DNA from: Symsagittifera roscoffensis
Taxonomy: Eukaryota > Xenacoelomorpha > Acoela > Convolutidae
Assembly: GCF_963678635.1 (NCBI RefSeq)
Contig: NC_087069.1
Span: 28,386,303-28,450,302, forward strand
Direction: 5' to 3'
Length of the DNA stretch: 64,000 bases
Below are positions 1 to 12,100 of this stretch, piece after piece. Below the pieces are notes generated by a model. That model worked only from the letters and a program-made list of their open reading frames with translations, was not told the DNA's origin and did not search any database. Made by a program: the position numbers and the translations under genes. How positions within the stretch are numbered: position 1 is the stretch's first letter; every line of letters starts with the position of its first letter.

Positions 1-740
1 TGTCGTAATAGTTAACAGTGAGAATGATTAGTCCCTCATCAATTTCGCCTGTTAAAATTGTCGATGCGAAGCTTCGCGAAGTAATTAAAAAGGGCTTGTT
101 CGTTTCGATTGGAAGTTCGACGTGTGTACTCAGTTTTAACGACAATCTCAACGAGATTGACAGATTTGGCATTGACAATATCAAGAAAGTCTTGGAGAAT
201 TTTCGTTGAAAGCCCTTCAAATGTAATAGAGTTTGCTGAGGATTCAAAAATATTGCCAATCATCCAGCTGCTCAAATTTGGCTCTAGCTTTAAAAGGAGT
301 CTCAGATATGAAGTTTAAAAAGCTTTCATGTTTGTAATAGTTTTATCGCGTTTTTTTTAGCCTATAGTTTTCGCTTCATGGTTTTCGACTGAAGCTCTGT
401 CGGTATAGTTTGCGAATGGTAAATTACCTTTAAGTGATTGAGTGCGTATACAAGCATCTATGAAGTACAGTTAGAAGCCTTGGTATTGAATTTTTTTCCT
501 GATTTTTTTTATCACTTTTTTAAAATGTTTTCATTTTTTTGGCCATGCTTGAAAATTGTCGGCTTTTCTTTAATGTTATTTTCTGTTTTGCAGTGGTTTT
601 TCTCATGTTTCTATGTGTCCATATTTCTATAGTAATGGTTGATCGCTTTTTTTACTAGTTTGTAAAGAAAATGGACTCTAAAGCCTTTATGGAAGATCGC
701 AAAAGAAGTTGTGTGAATAAGTTATTTTAAATGTTCTATT
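1..740. other. No gene recognised
   Basis: AT-rich sequence with only short overlapping open frames on both strands (about 60-80 codons near 18-320) that show no domain, signal peptide or splice context. I see no gene or repeat that I can name here. Confidence 0.5.
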
Positions 741-754
741 TTCGAAGAAGGTTG

Positions 755-1150
755 TTGTTCTGACTTACGATACGAAAGTAACGGAATATTTGTGCTCGGG
801 GTTGTTTTTTTTTCTTCAGACAAATTTTGACTTTTTAACTAGCCATTTTTGACGGAATTTTTTAAATATCATTCAAAAGGTATTGTTGTCCTGAGCTTAA
901 ATTTGAAAAGATATTTCACCTGTGATTATTTTTTGTAAAGTTATGGGGGTTTAAAGATCGCCAATTTGGGACAATTATAGCGCAATATATTTCGCGCCAT
1001 TAACGCGTAAGCGGAGAGTTAATCCGTCTTAAAATTGTTCCAAATTGGTTGAAAGAAGCTTATTTGCCATAATTGATTTGTTACAAGGAGCGAAATCTAT
1101 TCTTTTGTTCTTTATATGGCGTGCGGGGAGATGATTTTTTTCGTAAAAAA
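755..1150 (+). repeat. Dispersed repeat R1, copy A
   Basis: A stretch beginning near GAAAGTAACGGAATATTTG and ending near TATATGGCGTGCGGGG recurs at 31376-31740 and 31755-31850 (same strand) and at 31885-32297 and 37315-37930 (reverse complement), with a partial copy near 34755-35000. No coding frame is kept between copies, so it looks like a non-autonomous interspersed element. Its class is not determined; I do not see clear terminal repeats. Confidence 0.7.
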
Positions 1151-1770
1151 ATTCAAATCTTAGAAAAATTTTTTAAAAATTTTATTTAATTACTTTTAAT
1201 TTTTTGATGTTATTACTGCTCCATAAAAGCTTAAAAGGCAGTCGGAAAATTCAGGGCTTCGACCTGAAACGTGAAATCTTGTTCATGTTTGTTTCTCTCT
1301 CATATTTTGCGTCACCCAATGGAATAAAATCTATTAAAAAGTACTGCTTAAGGAAAGTTATAGGTTTTTTGCGTTAATACGCTCAGGTTTGTAAAAAGTT
1401 CTGTTAATCATAAGTTTGACTTAGCATTGTTCAATATTGATGTTAATCTTTATAGATATTTTTTCTGTTCCGCTGGCGACTTTTTTCTGAACAAAATAAC
1501 ATTGCAACTGATGTCTGGGGAGCTTTCAAATTGTAATATGTTTCCTTTTTTAAATTTAACAAAAGCAGTTAAAAGCATGTATTTTGATTTTTTTGTTTTA
1601 GTCATAATTTGGCTGTCTTTTCAACCAAACGAAAGAAAACAAATTAAACTGGTCATTCATAATCCACGAGTCACGAAAGTTTTTGAGTGTGGGTAAGGAA
1701 ATTGGACGACAAGCAGAACCCACACCCTTCATCTTCCATGATTAAGCTCTTCATTTTCTTTTTTTTTCTG
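1151..1770. other. No gene recognised
   Basis: AT-rich spacer between repeat R1 and the microsatellite. The 89-codon open frame at 1427-1696 is low in complexity and has no recognisable domain; I do not call it a gene. Confidence 0.4.
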
Positions 1771-1775
1771 ATATC

Positions 1776-2096
<321 letters not shown>

Positions 2097-2249
2097 AATA
2101 TCATCAATCATTACATTATTTAATTGGCATTTCACTTAACACATATTTAAGAAATCCCAATGTTGATTTGTATAATAAACCAATATTTTGCAACGTTCTT
2201 ATGATTTTTTATTTTTCCCCGGAAAAACTAAGATGTAAAATACACTCAA

Positions 2250-3330
2250 AATCTCAAACTTATGTTGGGGTAATGTTAGGTTATACTCTGAGTTGCAACT
2301 CTGGCCTCTAAAGTCTGGCCTGTTGGTTTTCGAGATATTGCGTTTTTATGATTTTTTTCCAAGAACTTAGATTAAAACAATATTAAGAGACCTTGAAGTT
2401 CTCAATTTTATGGTGAATGCTCTCAGAATATATTCAGAAATTGCAAATCTGGCCTCAAATTTTACTGTTCAAATCCTTTTGGTTTCCAAGATACGTCGTG
2501 TTTTTATAGTTTTTTTTTCAAAATTTTTCGATTTGAAAAAACTAAGAACTTGAAACAATCAAATCTCAATCCTATTTTGGGATGTTCGCATGGTACACTA
2601 TGGGTTTGCAATTCTGCCGTCTTAATATAACTGCATCCCTCTCTTTGGTTTCGAGATCTGGTTTTTTATGCTTTTTTTTTTTCAAAAAACGTAGGTTTAC
2701 AAAACACTAAACATTTCGAAATTCCCGACTCTGTGATGGGGTGCTCTCAGGGTAAACTCAGTAGATGCAATTCTGCCCCTCAAATATGACTGTTCAATTG
2801 CATTTGGTTTTTGCGGCATGTCATTTTTTTAAGTTTTTTTCTAAACCTTAGATTTGAGAATTTTTTTAGTTCTTTGTTTTTTTTTCAAATCTAAGTTTTT
2901 GAAAAATAAAACTGAAAAACTAAAACAAAACAAATGACATCTCGGAAACCAAAAGCATTTGAACAGTCATATTTGGAGAGTAGAGTTGCTTATTCTGAGT
3001 GTACCCTAATAGCACCTCACTTAGAATTTAAAAAATGTTTAAAAGTTAAAAAAAACTTTAGAAAAAACACTATAGAAAAAACACTGAAAAACTCGAAAAT
3101 CTTATGGTAAGGGTGCTTTCAGGGTACACTCAGGGATTGCAACTTTGACCTTCTCCAAATATGACTGATCAAACCCTATGGCCTAGATGTGGCGTATTTC
3201 AGCTTTTAAATTTTTATTTTTTTTCAAAACCTACAGATTTAAAAGCTGAAATTTTCAACCCAACCATGTATTATGGTGCTGTCAGTGAAATCCTAGAGAC
3301 TGCTAGTTTGGTTTCTAATTGATTTTCTCT
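2250..3330. repeat. Satellite block, ~165-bp degenerate unit
   Basis: A unit of roughly 160-165 bp recurs about six times. Recognisable words are a GGTGCTCTCAGGGTA-like box, a TTGCAA.TCTG.CCTC box, AATATGACTGTTCAAA, a TTTGGTTTCGAGAT box and a T-rich run before CAAAACCTAGATTT. Units start near 2260, 2420, 2580 and 2745. Around 2865-3010 one unit lies in reverse orientation, after which the direct orientation resumes to about 3320. Divergence between units is high, so the block is old. A second block of the same family lies at 26200-26630. Confidence 0.8.
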
Positions 3331-3822
3331 ATTTGAATCACCTTAGGTGCGAGTCATAGCCTAGTATCTCTTCAAGCTCGCTGTGCAAAAATCAGTATTT
3401 AGAGCAGCCCAAAAGAAGCCCAACACAAAATTGGAAATGGCGCACGACGTGTACTTCAAAAAGTGATTCGAACTATTTCCAATGGAATAAAAGATTAAAT
3501 TTTGATCCGGTTTGATTTTATTGGGTTACTTCAACCAAAAAGTGGCTATACTAAAAAAAATGTGAACTCATTGTGATAGTACATTTTGGACCCATTGTAA
3601 AAGTGACTAGTCTGTTTTTTTTTTCGTTTGTGTTTTCAAATAGCTTTAATCTGGGTAACTCAGTTTCCTTTTTGGTAAAACTGCAATCATTGTACAAAAT
3701 CAGTTTTTTATGGTACAAAATTTAAAGCATTAAATATTGAATAAAGTGGCATTTACTATATTTACAAAATAGCCATTAACTCATATTGCAAATGGTTAAA
3801 TAACTAGAACTAATTTAACAAT
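3331..3822. other. Spacer, no gene recognised
   Basis: About 490 bp between the satellite and the minus-strand gene at 3823-4356. It would hold the 3' untranslated region of that gene. I see no convincing open frame or repeat. Confidence 0.4.
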
Positions 3823-4356
3823 TCAGCTTTGTTTTGTTGAGGTTATAATACTAGTTGCGCTCAAATTTGAGTTTACTTGTCCGTCAGTTTTTTGCACGCT
3901 TATAGGCAGATACAGTTTCTCGGTGTGAGTTCCGCAAATTTCTATTTCAACTTCCCGCCAAATACTGCGACATTCGGTTCGGTTTTTTGGAATCCGAATC
4001 AGCAAATGAGGTTCCAGACTTTCAATGAGCACGTGATCTCCTATGTGATCGGCTTGGATACAGTAAAAGCCCGAACATTTGGGTTCTGAAAGTCCAGTGT
4101 AACATTCACCATGACTAAGTCTTGATTCAATTTCTGTATGTAGAAAAACGCCACTCTTTTTGAGAAGCAAGTTTTCACCATCTTCGAAATCTCCTAGTGT
4201 GTAATAATTGTTTAGTTCTTTAATGAATTTTCTAGTTTCGGAACAGTAAAGCTGTCTAGAATGAACGCTCGAATAAGACAACTTGACTGCAAATGTTATT
4301 AGACCAAAAAACTGAAAGAAGATCATGTTTTTTTGACTAGACATTTCCGATTTCAT
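3823..4356 (-). CDS. Small secreted cysteine-rich protein, intronless
   Basis: An uninterrupted 177-codon frame. The first 35 residues contain a hydrophobic stretch (FFQFFGLITFAVKLSYS, about residues 13-30) that fits a signal peptide, although two further Met codons (5 and 11) could be the true start. The predicted mature part holds six cysteines: one near residue 38, one near 84, the pair in CSGFYC near 93-98, then one near 128 and one near 140. There is one N-glycosylation sequon (NRT) before the fifth cysteine and a Ser/Thr-rich tail. No transmembrane segment follows. The frame has no intron, unlike the other genes here. I do not recognise the family; cysteine spacing and size could suit a secreted ligand or effector, but that is inference. 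It could also be a processed retrocopy. Confidence 0.55.
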   Translation of the reverse strand: MKSEMSSQKNMIFFQFFGLITFAVKLSYSSVHSRQLYCSETRKFIKELNNYYTLGDFEDGENLLLKKSGVFLHTEIESRLSHGECYTGLSEPKCSGFYCIQADHIGDHVLIESLEPHLLIRIPKNRTECRSIWREVEIEICGTHTEKLYLPISVQKTDGQVNSNLSATSIITSTKQS

Positions 4357-6162
4357 ATTAAGTTGTCAATTCAATAGTTAACAATAAGGTTGATTTGTTA
4401 TTTGTTTTTTTTTTTCAAGTTTGTGGATTCTAGAGAAATAGGCCGATCAAATTGAAGTTTTCAATTTGCGTCTTAGTTTTGGAAAGATCAATAAAAAATG
4501 GTTCGAGTTATAATTTTCTGTTCATACTCGGTTAAACAGCAACACCTGAAGTGTGATATTTGTCGCCAAATTTTGTAATCAGATCATCTTGTGCCATTAA
4601 GCCATTTGTATTAAGTTATAGCCCCTTTGCGATTAATAGTTTGACGATATTATACAAGTCATTGTTTATTTTTAGAACTCTTTTTCGAATATCACTTTTC
4701 AGCTGGGACTATTATGTCGTTAGTAGAAATAGTCATTTTTGCTTTAGTCTGTTGATGAAAAGTTACTTTTTTGGTGTTTTTTGCAAGTCTTGCGAATGGC
4801 CATAGTAAATTTTACATAGCTTTTTTTCCGGATATTACGTAATCTTGTTTCGTTTTTAGTCGTCAGAGCGTTGGCTTATGTTTTTACTGTGTTTCTGTCG
4901 AATTTACGAGGCGATCGTTATTCGGATGTTGAATAAGCCCATTCATGGTACTATATTGAATCATAGTCACCATTACAATAACTCCGTTTGACTGATAACT
5001 GCTTGTGACAGATTTTAGTGTACAAAACGTGGGTTAGGATTCAAAATGGTTTCGTATCAATAGCCTTATGATAAAACTAGTTTAAACGAAATCTGGGAGC
5101 CTCGAGAACACTACCCCCCTGATGAAAAAGGATGGAAATGTGATTTATTACTAAATTGCTAGTTATTTGCCCTGGGTTGTTTCGATTAAAAGATCAGCAC
5201 CGCGTTACCTTCGATTAAAAAGCAATTCTTCGTCAACCAAACATAGGAAAGGAAATTTTATGCGGGTGATTTTCTCATGCTAAATCTGTTGTTACCAAAA
5301 AGACTCAAACCAAATTGTGTGATATATGAAACTGAAGCGCTTTCGGAGCTTTTTAACTATCTACCCTTTTCAAGAAAAAGGAGAACTTGAGTAAATAACT
5401 TATTCAATTTTCGACCTATCGCAGTGCATCCAAATTAGAATTCTCAAAAGAAAGTGTTAGTTTTCTGTTTGTAGAGGGGTTGAGATTCTTTAGCAGATAC
5501 CATAGAGGGGGATCGTTAATTAGATCCGCGCTATCGTAGTCGCAAGGAAAAGTAGTCAAAGCTTCATAATAGTCAAATGGGCTAAGTAATACTGTTTGTT
5601 TGCAAAGACTTTTTCTCTAACCTATATTGGCTTAACAAAATTCTCCCAATTTCGAGAAAAATCGATCTGAAATTTTTCTCAGCGTCAGATAACACCGTTA
5701 CCTAATAAACAAATAGCAACAAAAAAGTGTGTTATAGAATTTAAGCTGTTACGAAGTGATACAAAACTTTGATGGCTTGAGAGTTCGAAAGATCGGTGAT
5801 TGTTCTTGGAAGCGGATGCCACTTTCCTCAAAAAGCAATCGCATGCAAATCTGAATCAAATTTCACAAATTTAGATCTCAGATAAAGCTAAAATTATGTT
5901 ATTTTTTCTTTTCTCGACGAGTGAAAAATGCAGATTTTAATTTAAATGGCGTAATAGAAGTTTCGAGGCGTCGCTGGCCTGAATTTCTACTTTTTCCCAG
6001 AAATTACTATTTTCATAGCAGTCATTTCAGGTCACATGTATAAACAGACTGTCTAATCACAAACCGAGCGTCCAGAATATCGAGAACATTTTAATATTTC
6101 AATCACCTTTTGTTCAAATTACAACGACTCAAGAAGACTAAGGTCAATTTCAGCTGCCAAAA
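4357..6162. other. Intergenic region between divergent genes
   Basis: About 1.8 kb separating the minus-strand secreted gene from the start of the plus-strand TMEM47-like gene, so it should carry both promoters. I see no TATA box that I would defend. A polypyrimidine/AG acceptor-like site (TCAATTTCAG) ends 8 bp before the ATG at 6163, so a 5' untranslated exon further upstream is possible. No other gene or repeat is recognised. Confidence 0.4.
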
Positions 6163-9100
6163 ATGTCACGGCCGTACCCTGCAGATGATTACTCAGAACA
6201 CTATGACGAAGATGATGAAGTGGTGACAAAGGTACGAGTAAAAGAGTTGGGTACAGGTTTCATAGGTTTTATAGTTGGGTAGCCGAATTATTTAACAGGC
6301 CTATTTCATAGCAATCGGCCAATTCGCAGGAGGGATGGGGTGGTTTGAAGAAAAAGCCGAGTTTTTTTCCTGTATTTGATCGGATGCATAAGGGTGTTTG
6401 AATTGGTTGATTTACTTTCAAATGCACGACCTGTCTATCATAAACATAAGTGGTGGTTTTCCCATTATGCCCCACGCCTAGTAACAATGAATGAAAATTC
6501 GTGCACTCTGTGATTTTACTATTTCGGGGAGACTAATGTTTGCTGGGGGCGGAGCTATAATGGGAAGACCCACATTTGTACCTGTTGTGCTGCAGAATGC
6601 GTGGATCTGCAGACCCTTCAGACTCATTGGCTTCATCTGTCTCTGTGTGGCAGTGGCCCTCCTCATCGTGTCCCTCATGTCAGACATGTGGGCCCACAGT
6701 GAGAATGACGTCTACTCTCAGGGACTGTGGGAGAGTTGCAGGAAGGAGATCAGAGGTGACTCACTACTCTAGTCTTTAGTAACACTCGAACATTTAAAAG
6801 AAAGAGTCGCTTAAACCACTGACCGGAACAGATTGTATCGATGAAAAGAAAGAGTGGGTTAAGGTTATTACAGCAACAAATGTGAGCTTCTTTAGATTAA
6901 GTTTTCCTGGTTCTTATTTACCGTTTATTTTTTGTGGTTACTTTTTTTCTCGGGTTTATTTCTCGCATTGATTTCAGTTTGATCTGATTTGTGGTTGATC
7001 TCGTGGATTGTTTATCCATATTGATGTGATTGTCTGCTACTTTGCAGATTGGGTAGTAATTTTAAAATTGGCTCATAGCAGCTCTATTGTAAAAGTGCCG
7101 AAAGTAAAATATTCGACTTGGAATATGTTAACTTTGGGATTTTTAATAGAAATGCAGGATGTCGCTGACTTTTGCGAAGAAGTCAAAAAATATCTTGAGA
7201 ACAATCTTTCTCACAACTCACAAGAATTTAATGAAAAATTTAAGATTTTGCAAATTCTAAAGGTCTGTAATCGGGTTATATTGGGTTATCGTGTTAGTAA
7301 CCAGGTGTTCAAAATGAGTATCATCTGCAAAGTATGCAAAAGGATCTTATGAGTATCAAAAAGAGGGCTACTTTCCACTTTCCCCACATTTCAAGTATTC
7401 AGATTTTATAGTTCGTGTTATAATGGCTGAAAGCGTGATGTTACAATGCAATGTAAGAAGATCAAATGTGTTCGCGATGGTTATTTCAACGCTTATTTAG
7501 TGTTTCAAAAGTGAAACTCAAATGTGGGGGTGGGTAGTAGAAAAGAGCCGAAAATAGTTTGGAAACAGTTTTAGATAGTCTTTATAGTGTATCAACGAAG
7601 ATCTTTCCTAGTTAGTAGTACTGCATTTCGGTTTCTTTGAGGTCACAACATCTGAGCTGGTGCAGATATATCTCTTGGGATATTTTAGCATTGGTGTATG
7701 TCAAGTTTCCATTGTTAAACCCGAAGTCGACTGTTTCTGAAACAGAATAAATCGTTTTTAAGAAATTGAATTAGGTATTTGGACAAACATTCAGAATTTC
7801 CCTCGAATGCTGAACTTATTTATGGGCTCTTTTCCCGAAAAATGACAAATTAATGAATCAATAATTGAAACAAACCAACCGAATTGTTCAGGTTGGTGAC
7901 CAAATTAGTTAAACTTCGTGCTAGAAAGAGCTCTTTTGGATTCAGTGTGTTAAGGTTAACTCTGCCTCGACCAAAGTTGGTTCAACAGTTCTCATTAACC
8001 AGTTCTGGTGATTGTTACTTGTTTAATCAATCAATCGACTGCAATCACTCACCCAGATTGGGATACTTTCTCTTGTTATACTTGATCCACTGTTTCTGCT
8101 CTGCAGTCAAAGTGCAGTTCCTTTTGTTGCAATCTGACTCGAAGTAACCCTCAAGCACTGGCCCATACACTCTACACATAGAATATAATTCACTTCAATT
8201 ATACTGGCTAGATGATTTAAGTATTGACATTTTTTTACACCAGCAAACGCTGGTGTTATAATATGAAATCACATTTCAAAACGAAGTCGCACAAATTTGT
8301 GACTACTTTTTGTGTTCATTTTCCGAATATCTGTCTTTAATTGCTTGTGCTTCATCCTCTTAGTTTAAATTGTTGTCATTGTTGCCTGGAACTTGCTATT
8401 GGACGCGTTAGCTACCAGATGATGCAGTGGCGGAGTAGAAGCACTCATGATTTGGAGATCCGTGGATCGAACCCGTTTTCGGCGAGATTTTATTTTCAAA
8501 TCTTATCTTCTCTCCTGACTAAATTTCTAAGGCGATATCTGTTTCTCTCCTGGCGAGTGGCGAGCTCTATTTCTAAAGCTCACTTTTGCCATTCTTGTGA
8601 CACAGTTACTCAATTGTAGTTGTGTACCTTGGGTTGAGTTGGTACATCCACATGCCATACAGTCCCTCCTCGTATCTGCCCCAGCTGCTCAGGTACCCTC
8701 CCAGGTCGGAACTGGACCCAACTGGGGTCCACTTGATGGCTAGAAATGGATCGAATTACGAATAACAGCATGAAAAATTTTGAACCTGTACCTGTTCACT
8801 TTAAGGTTACTGCTTCTATTAACAGCGTCACATCCCTTGAAGCCTCTAACATCAGAAGAACTGATTTGAGGCTAAACAGTCAGTAGACACCTAACTGATC
8901 CCATGCGGCAGTAACCAGCGATCAAGCCCAAGTGTGTTTTCAAAACTCCAATAGCTTAATTCCAAAATTTATCGATCCAAATTTTAATTCAGATAATCAA
9001 GGCCTCGTGAGTTGTTTGAGGAGTTGATCAAATTTAGTTTTTGCTGATGTAAGGATAGTTAATGCAAGGAACGTGACGGAAAATCACAGATGTTCAGTCC

Positions 9101-12100
9101 CTGCATGTTTTAAATTGTTAAGTTGATTGTATATGGTGTTCAAAGCGTCTTCGGCGTTTTGAAAACCAAACAATTAAAAACATGCAGGGATTGAAGATCC
9201 GTCATTTTCCGTTACGTTCCTTGCATTGACTATCCTTGCATCAACAACAAAACAAGTTTGATCAGCTGTTAACAAACAAATCACGAGGCGTTGTTTATCT
9301 GAATTAGAATTTTGATTGATAATTTTTGGAATTAAGGAATTTTGTCTAAGTTCAGTAAAGAATTTAGTTGCTCTTTCTTCAAATTAATAACGTCCCTCCC
9401 TGGTGTTACAATTGACTAGAAAAACATCAAGAATGATCGATAAATAGACGGTACGGTGCTTATTGCTGACGAGATAGACCAAAATAGCAAGAATAAGAGC
9501 ATGCTAACTAAAGATATAACAAAACGGAAATTATGAAAATTAGCAAGATGACTCCAAACAACGCAAAAATCAAGTTCAATGGCAATTGCTTAAAACAAGT
9601 GGAGCAATTAAAACATCTTAGAACTACTGTGATTTCGGACATGAAAGACAAAAAGAGTTAAAAATAGGTATGGGACAAGCAAAAGAACCGTTTACGCAGC
9701 TCAAAAGATTCTAATGCAATGCAAAATCTCTATTTTGAAGTGCGACAGAAAGTCTTGCAGCCATAGCTATCCCTTTCGTTCTTTATTTAGCCCATGTTGA
9801 GCTGGTTCTGCTCATCCGTCTCCAGTATAAGGAATTTCGTTATTTTGAACGGCTGTAACCACAGGTCTGCGGGAGTAAAAGGGGGAGTTCTGGGGCAGTT
9901 AAAAGTATGGCAACTACTGTGGGGTTACAAGAGACAATTAGGACCAGGGGGGAAACTTGGTTGTCTAAGCGGGCGAGGTAAGTGTTTAAAAGCCGACTGG
10001 AACCAGCTTACATTGGGTGGTTCCGGCGAGGCTGTTCAGAGGGTTCAATGCTCGGAAGTGGAATATAAATGACTTCTGAGGGAGGGGTTTCTGATAGGAA
10101 CCTGGTTACGAGGCTAGTATGTTTTTGTTTTAGAAGGGACTTCTCTTGGTTAAAAACGAAGGTGGAAACGTCTGAGTCGTTAAGATTTAGTGACGGGTTT
10201 TGGTCGTTTTATGGGGATTCTCTGTCGTCTTTAAAAAACACTTGAACTAGATTGTCGAACTTGACGTGGGGTAGGGGTAAAGTGATAAAACTGATTTGGC
10301 TGATGCGAACAATATGAGATGAAAAACAGAAGTTGAAAGAGTGGTGGTTTGAAACATTCAGGATCTCGACTTCACTGAGGGCTTAATCTCAGAGGGTTTT
10401 ATTTTGGGTGACATGCAGGTGATTAGTAGAAGTTAGGCTGGTGGTGTGTGCCTAGGTTGACGAGGCCTTATCTAAAATAGGACGAATAAAGAATTTCTAA
10501 GTTCAAAGTAGGGATTATTTAGTCTGACTTTGAGAGGATTCTAGTCACAAAGTCTTCAGGGCTCCTATCATGGGACGAGCCTTTTCAGCAGATTTCTTGC
10601 AGTGAGCTGCGAAGCATAGGGTCGGGTCAAAAGTAACCCCTTAAATTAACGACAGGTGAAATAGAAGAAAAGGCGGTGCGGATAACTGTTTAGTGAGCAC
10701 GATGCTACGTCGGGCTTTTGGACAAAGGGGTGGAAATCATAACGTTTGAGGTGAGGATAACTATCTCGGGGGGCGAAGGGGCGACATGCAAGGAAAAATT
10801 ATAGAGTTGGCGATAAAACAGAGCCCTGGGGAACACCAGTGAACATTTCTGTGCGGGGATACTCGGCTATTAAAAATAGTGGTGGCTTGTCGGCCCTATA
10901 AGTACTTGCTAAGCCAGCGAATTAGACCTCTTGCCAACGGTGTGTCATGAATGAGTTCTACTAGTGCTCTATGACACACCATATCAAATAAATTGAAAGG
11001 TCAAGTGTGGCGAGAACAGTACGTAGGGGAGGGCGGTTTTGGTTAAAGCCATCGGTAATTAAGAAGTTCAAAAGAATGGAGAGTGCGGTTGCGGACTGAA
11101 ATGGTTCTAAAATTTTTTTACAGCGGGGCACAGTAGTGAAATAGGCTTGTAGGATGTTGAAGTTTAAAGGTCCGTTTCAGGTTTGGGCAGATGCATGTCT
11201 TCTGAATTTTTTCCACATATAGGGGATAATTTTATCAAACAGGAAAAGGTTAAACAAATAAGTCAAGTAATCAGGTGCAAAAGGTCCAAGGTATTTGAGG
11301 TGGACCTTACAAAGACCATCTGAACCGAGTGCTGGTGAGAGTTTGCTATTCGGAATGGCTTGTTTTGTTTGTTTAGGGGAGAAAATTGGGTTATCAGACA
11401 GAGAAAGTTTGGCATTTTTGCGTTTAGTTTTTCTCAGTATTTTGTCGAAGAATAACATAAATATCCCCTTCTATATGTACTTTTCTGAAACCTGGAAAAT
11501 CGCCAGGTTGATAGAACACAGAATCTCAGCGTTTGTAATGCTGTGTTTCCGGAGACTGAACAGAATATTATGGAGGAAAGGGAAAAAGCCCACCCAAGTA
11601 CTGGCCATGACTGGACGTAAAAGAACACTCTATTTCCGAAAACCAGGATGCAACTGCTGAATTTCTTAAGTTATTGAATCAGAAAACAGATTTAAAGACA
11701 TTTGATCATGACTGGAAATTTAGTGCGTAGAAGAGCGGGAGGTAAACAAAGGTACTTGATCAATTCCGATGCCTAGACGAACCAAACATCTCGATACATC
11801 TGGCACAAAAATGAAGAAGTAATGAGCTTTGGACAAGTTTGCGTACATGATATATATTCATACACATAAACATACACACACACAAGTGAGACCGGTATGT
11901 ATGAAATTGGATCTCCGAGAAAAGAGGAATGCAGTCTGATATTGGTTCTAAAAGTTTTTTCAACACTTCTCTTTATGATTACTTACTGTTATTGGGACTG
12001 TTGATACCAGATCTCATTTCTTGTCCAGTCGCTGTATCCACAGTAAGATCCAACCTGCGGTAATCATAGATAATCAATGTCTTCTCAAGAGGTCCCTGGA

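Noticed and set aside
6269-6687. Minus-strand frames opposite TMEM47 exon 2
   Set aside because: Overlap an exon whose plus frame has clear claudin-superfamily residues and correct splice phases.
11760-11966. Minus-strand 68-codon frame near the nested gene
   Set aside because: It lies in the intron just after the exon 2 donor (11986), starts without signal or domain and includes an ACAC microsatellite-like stretch.
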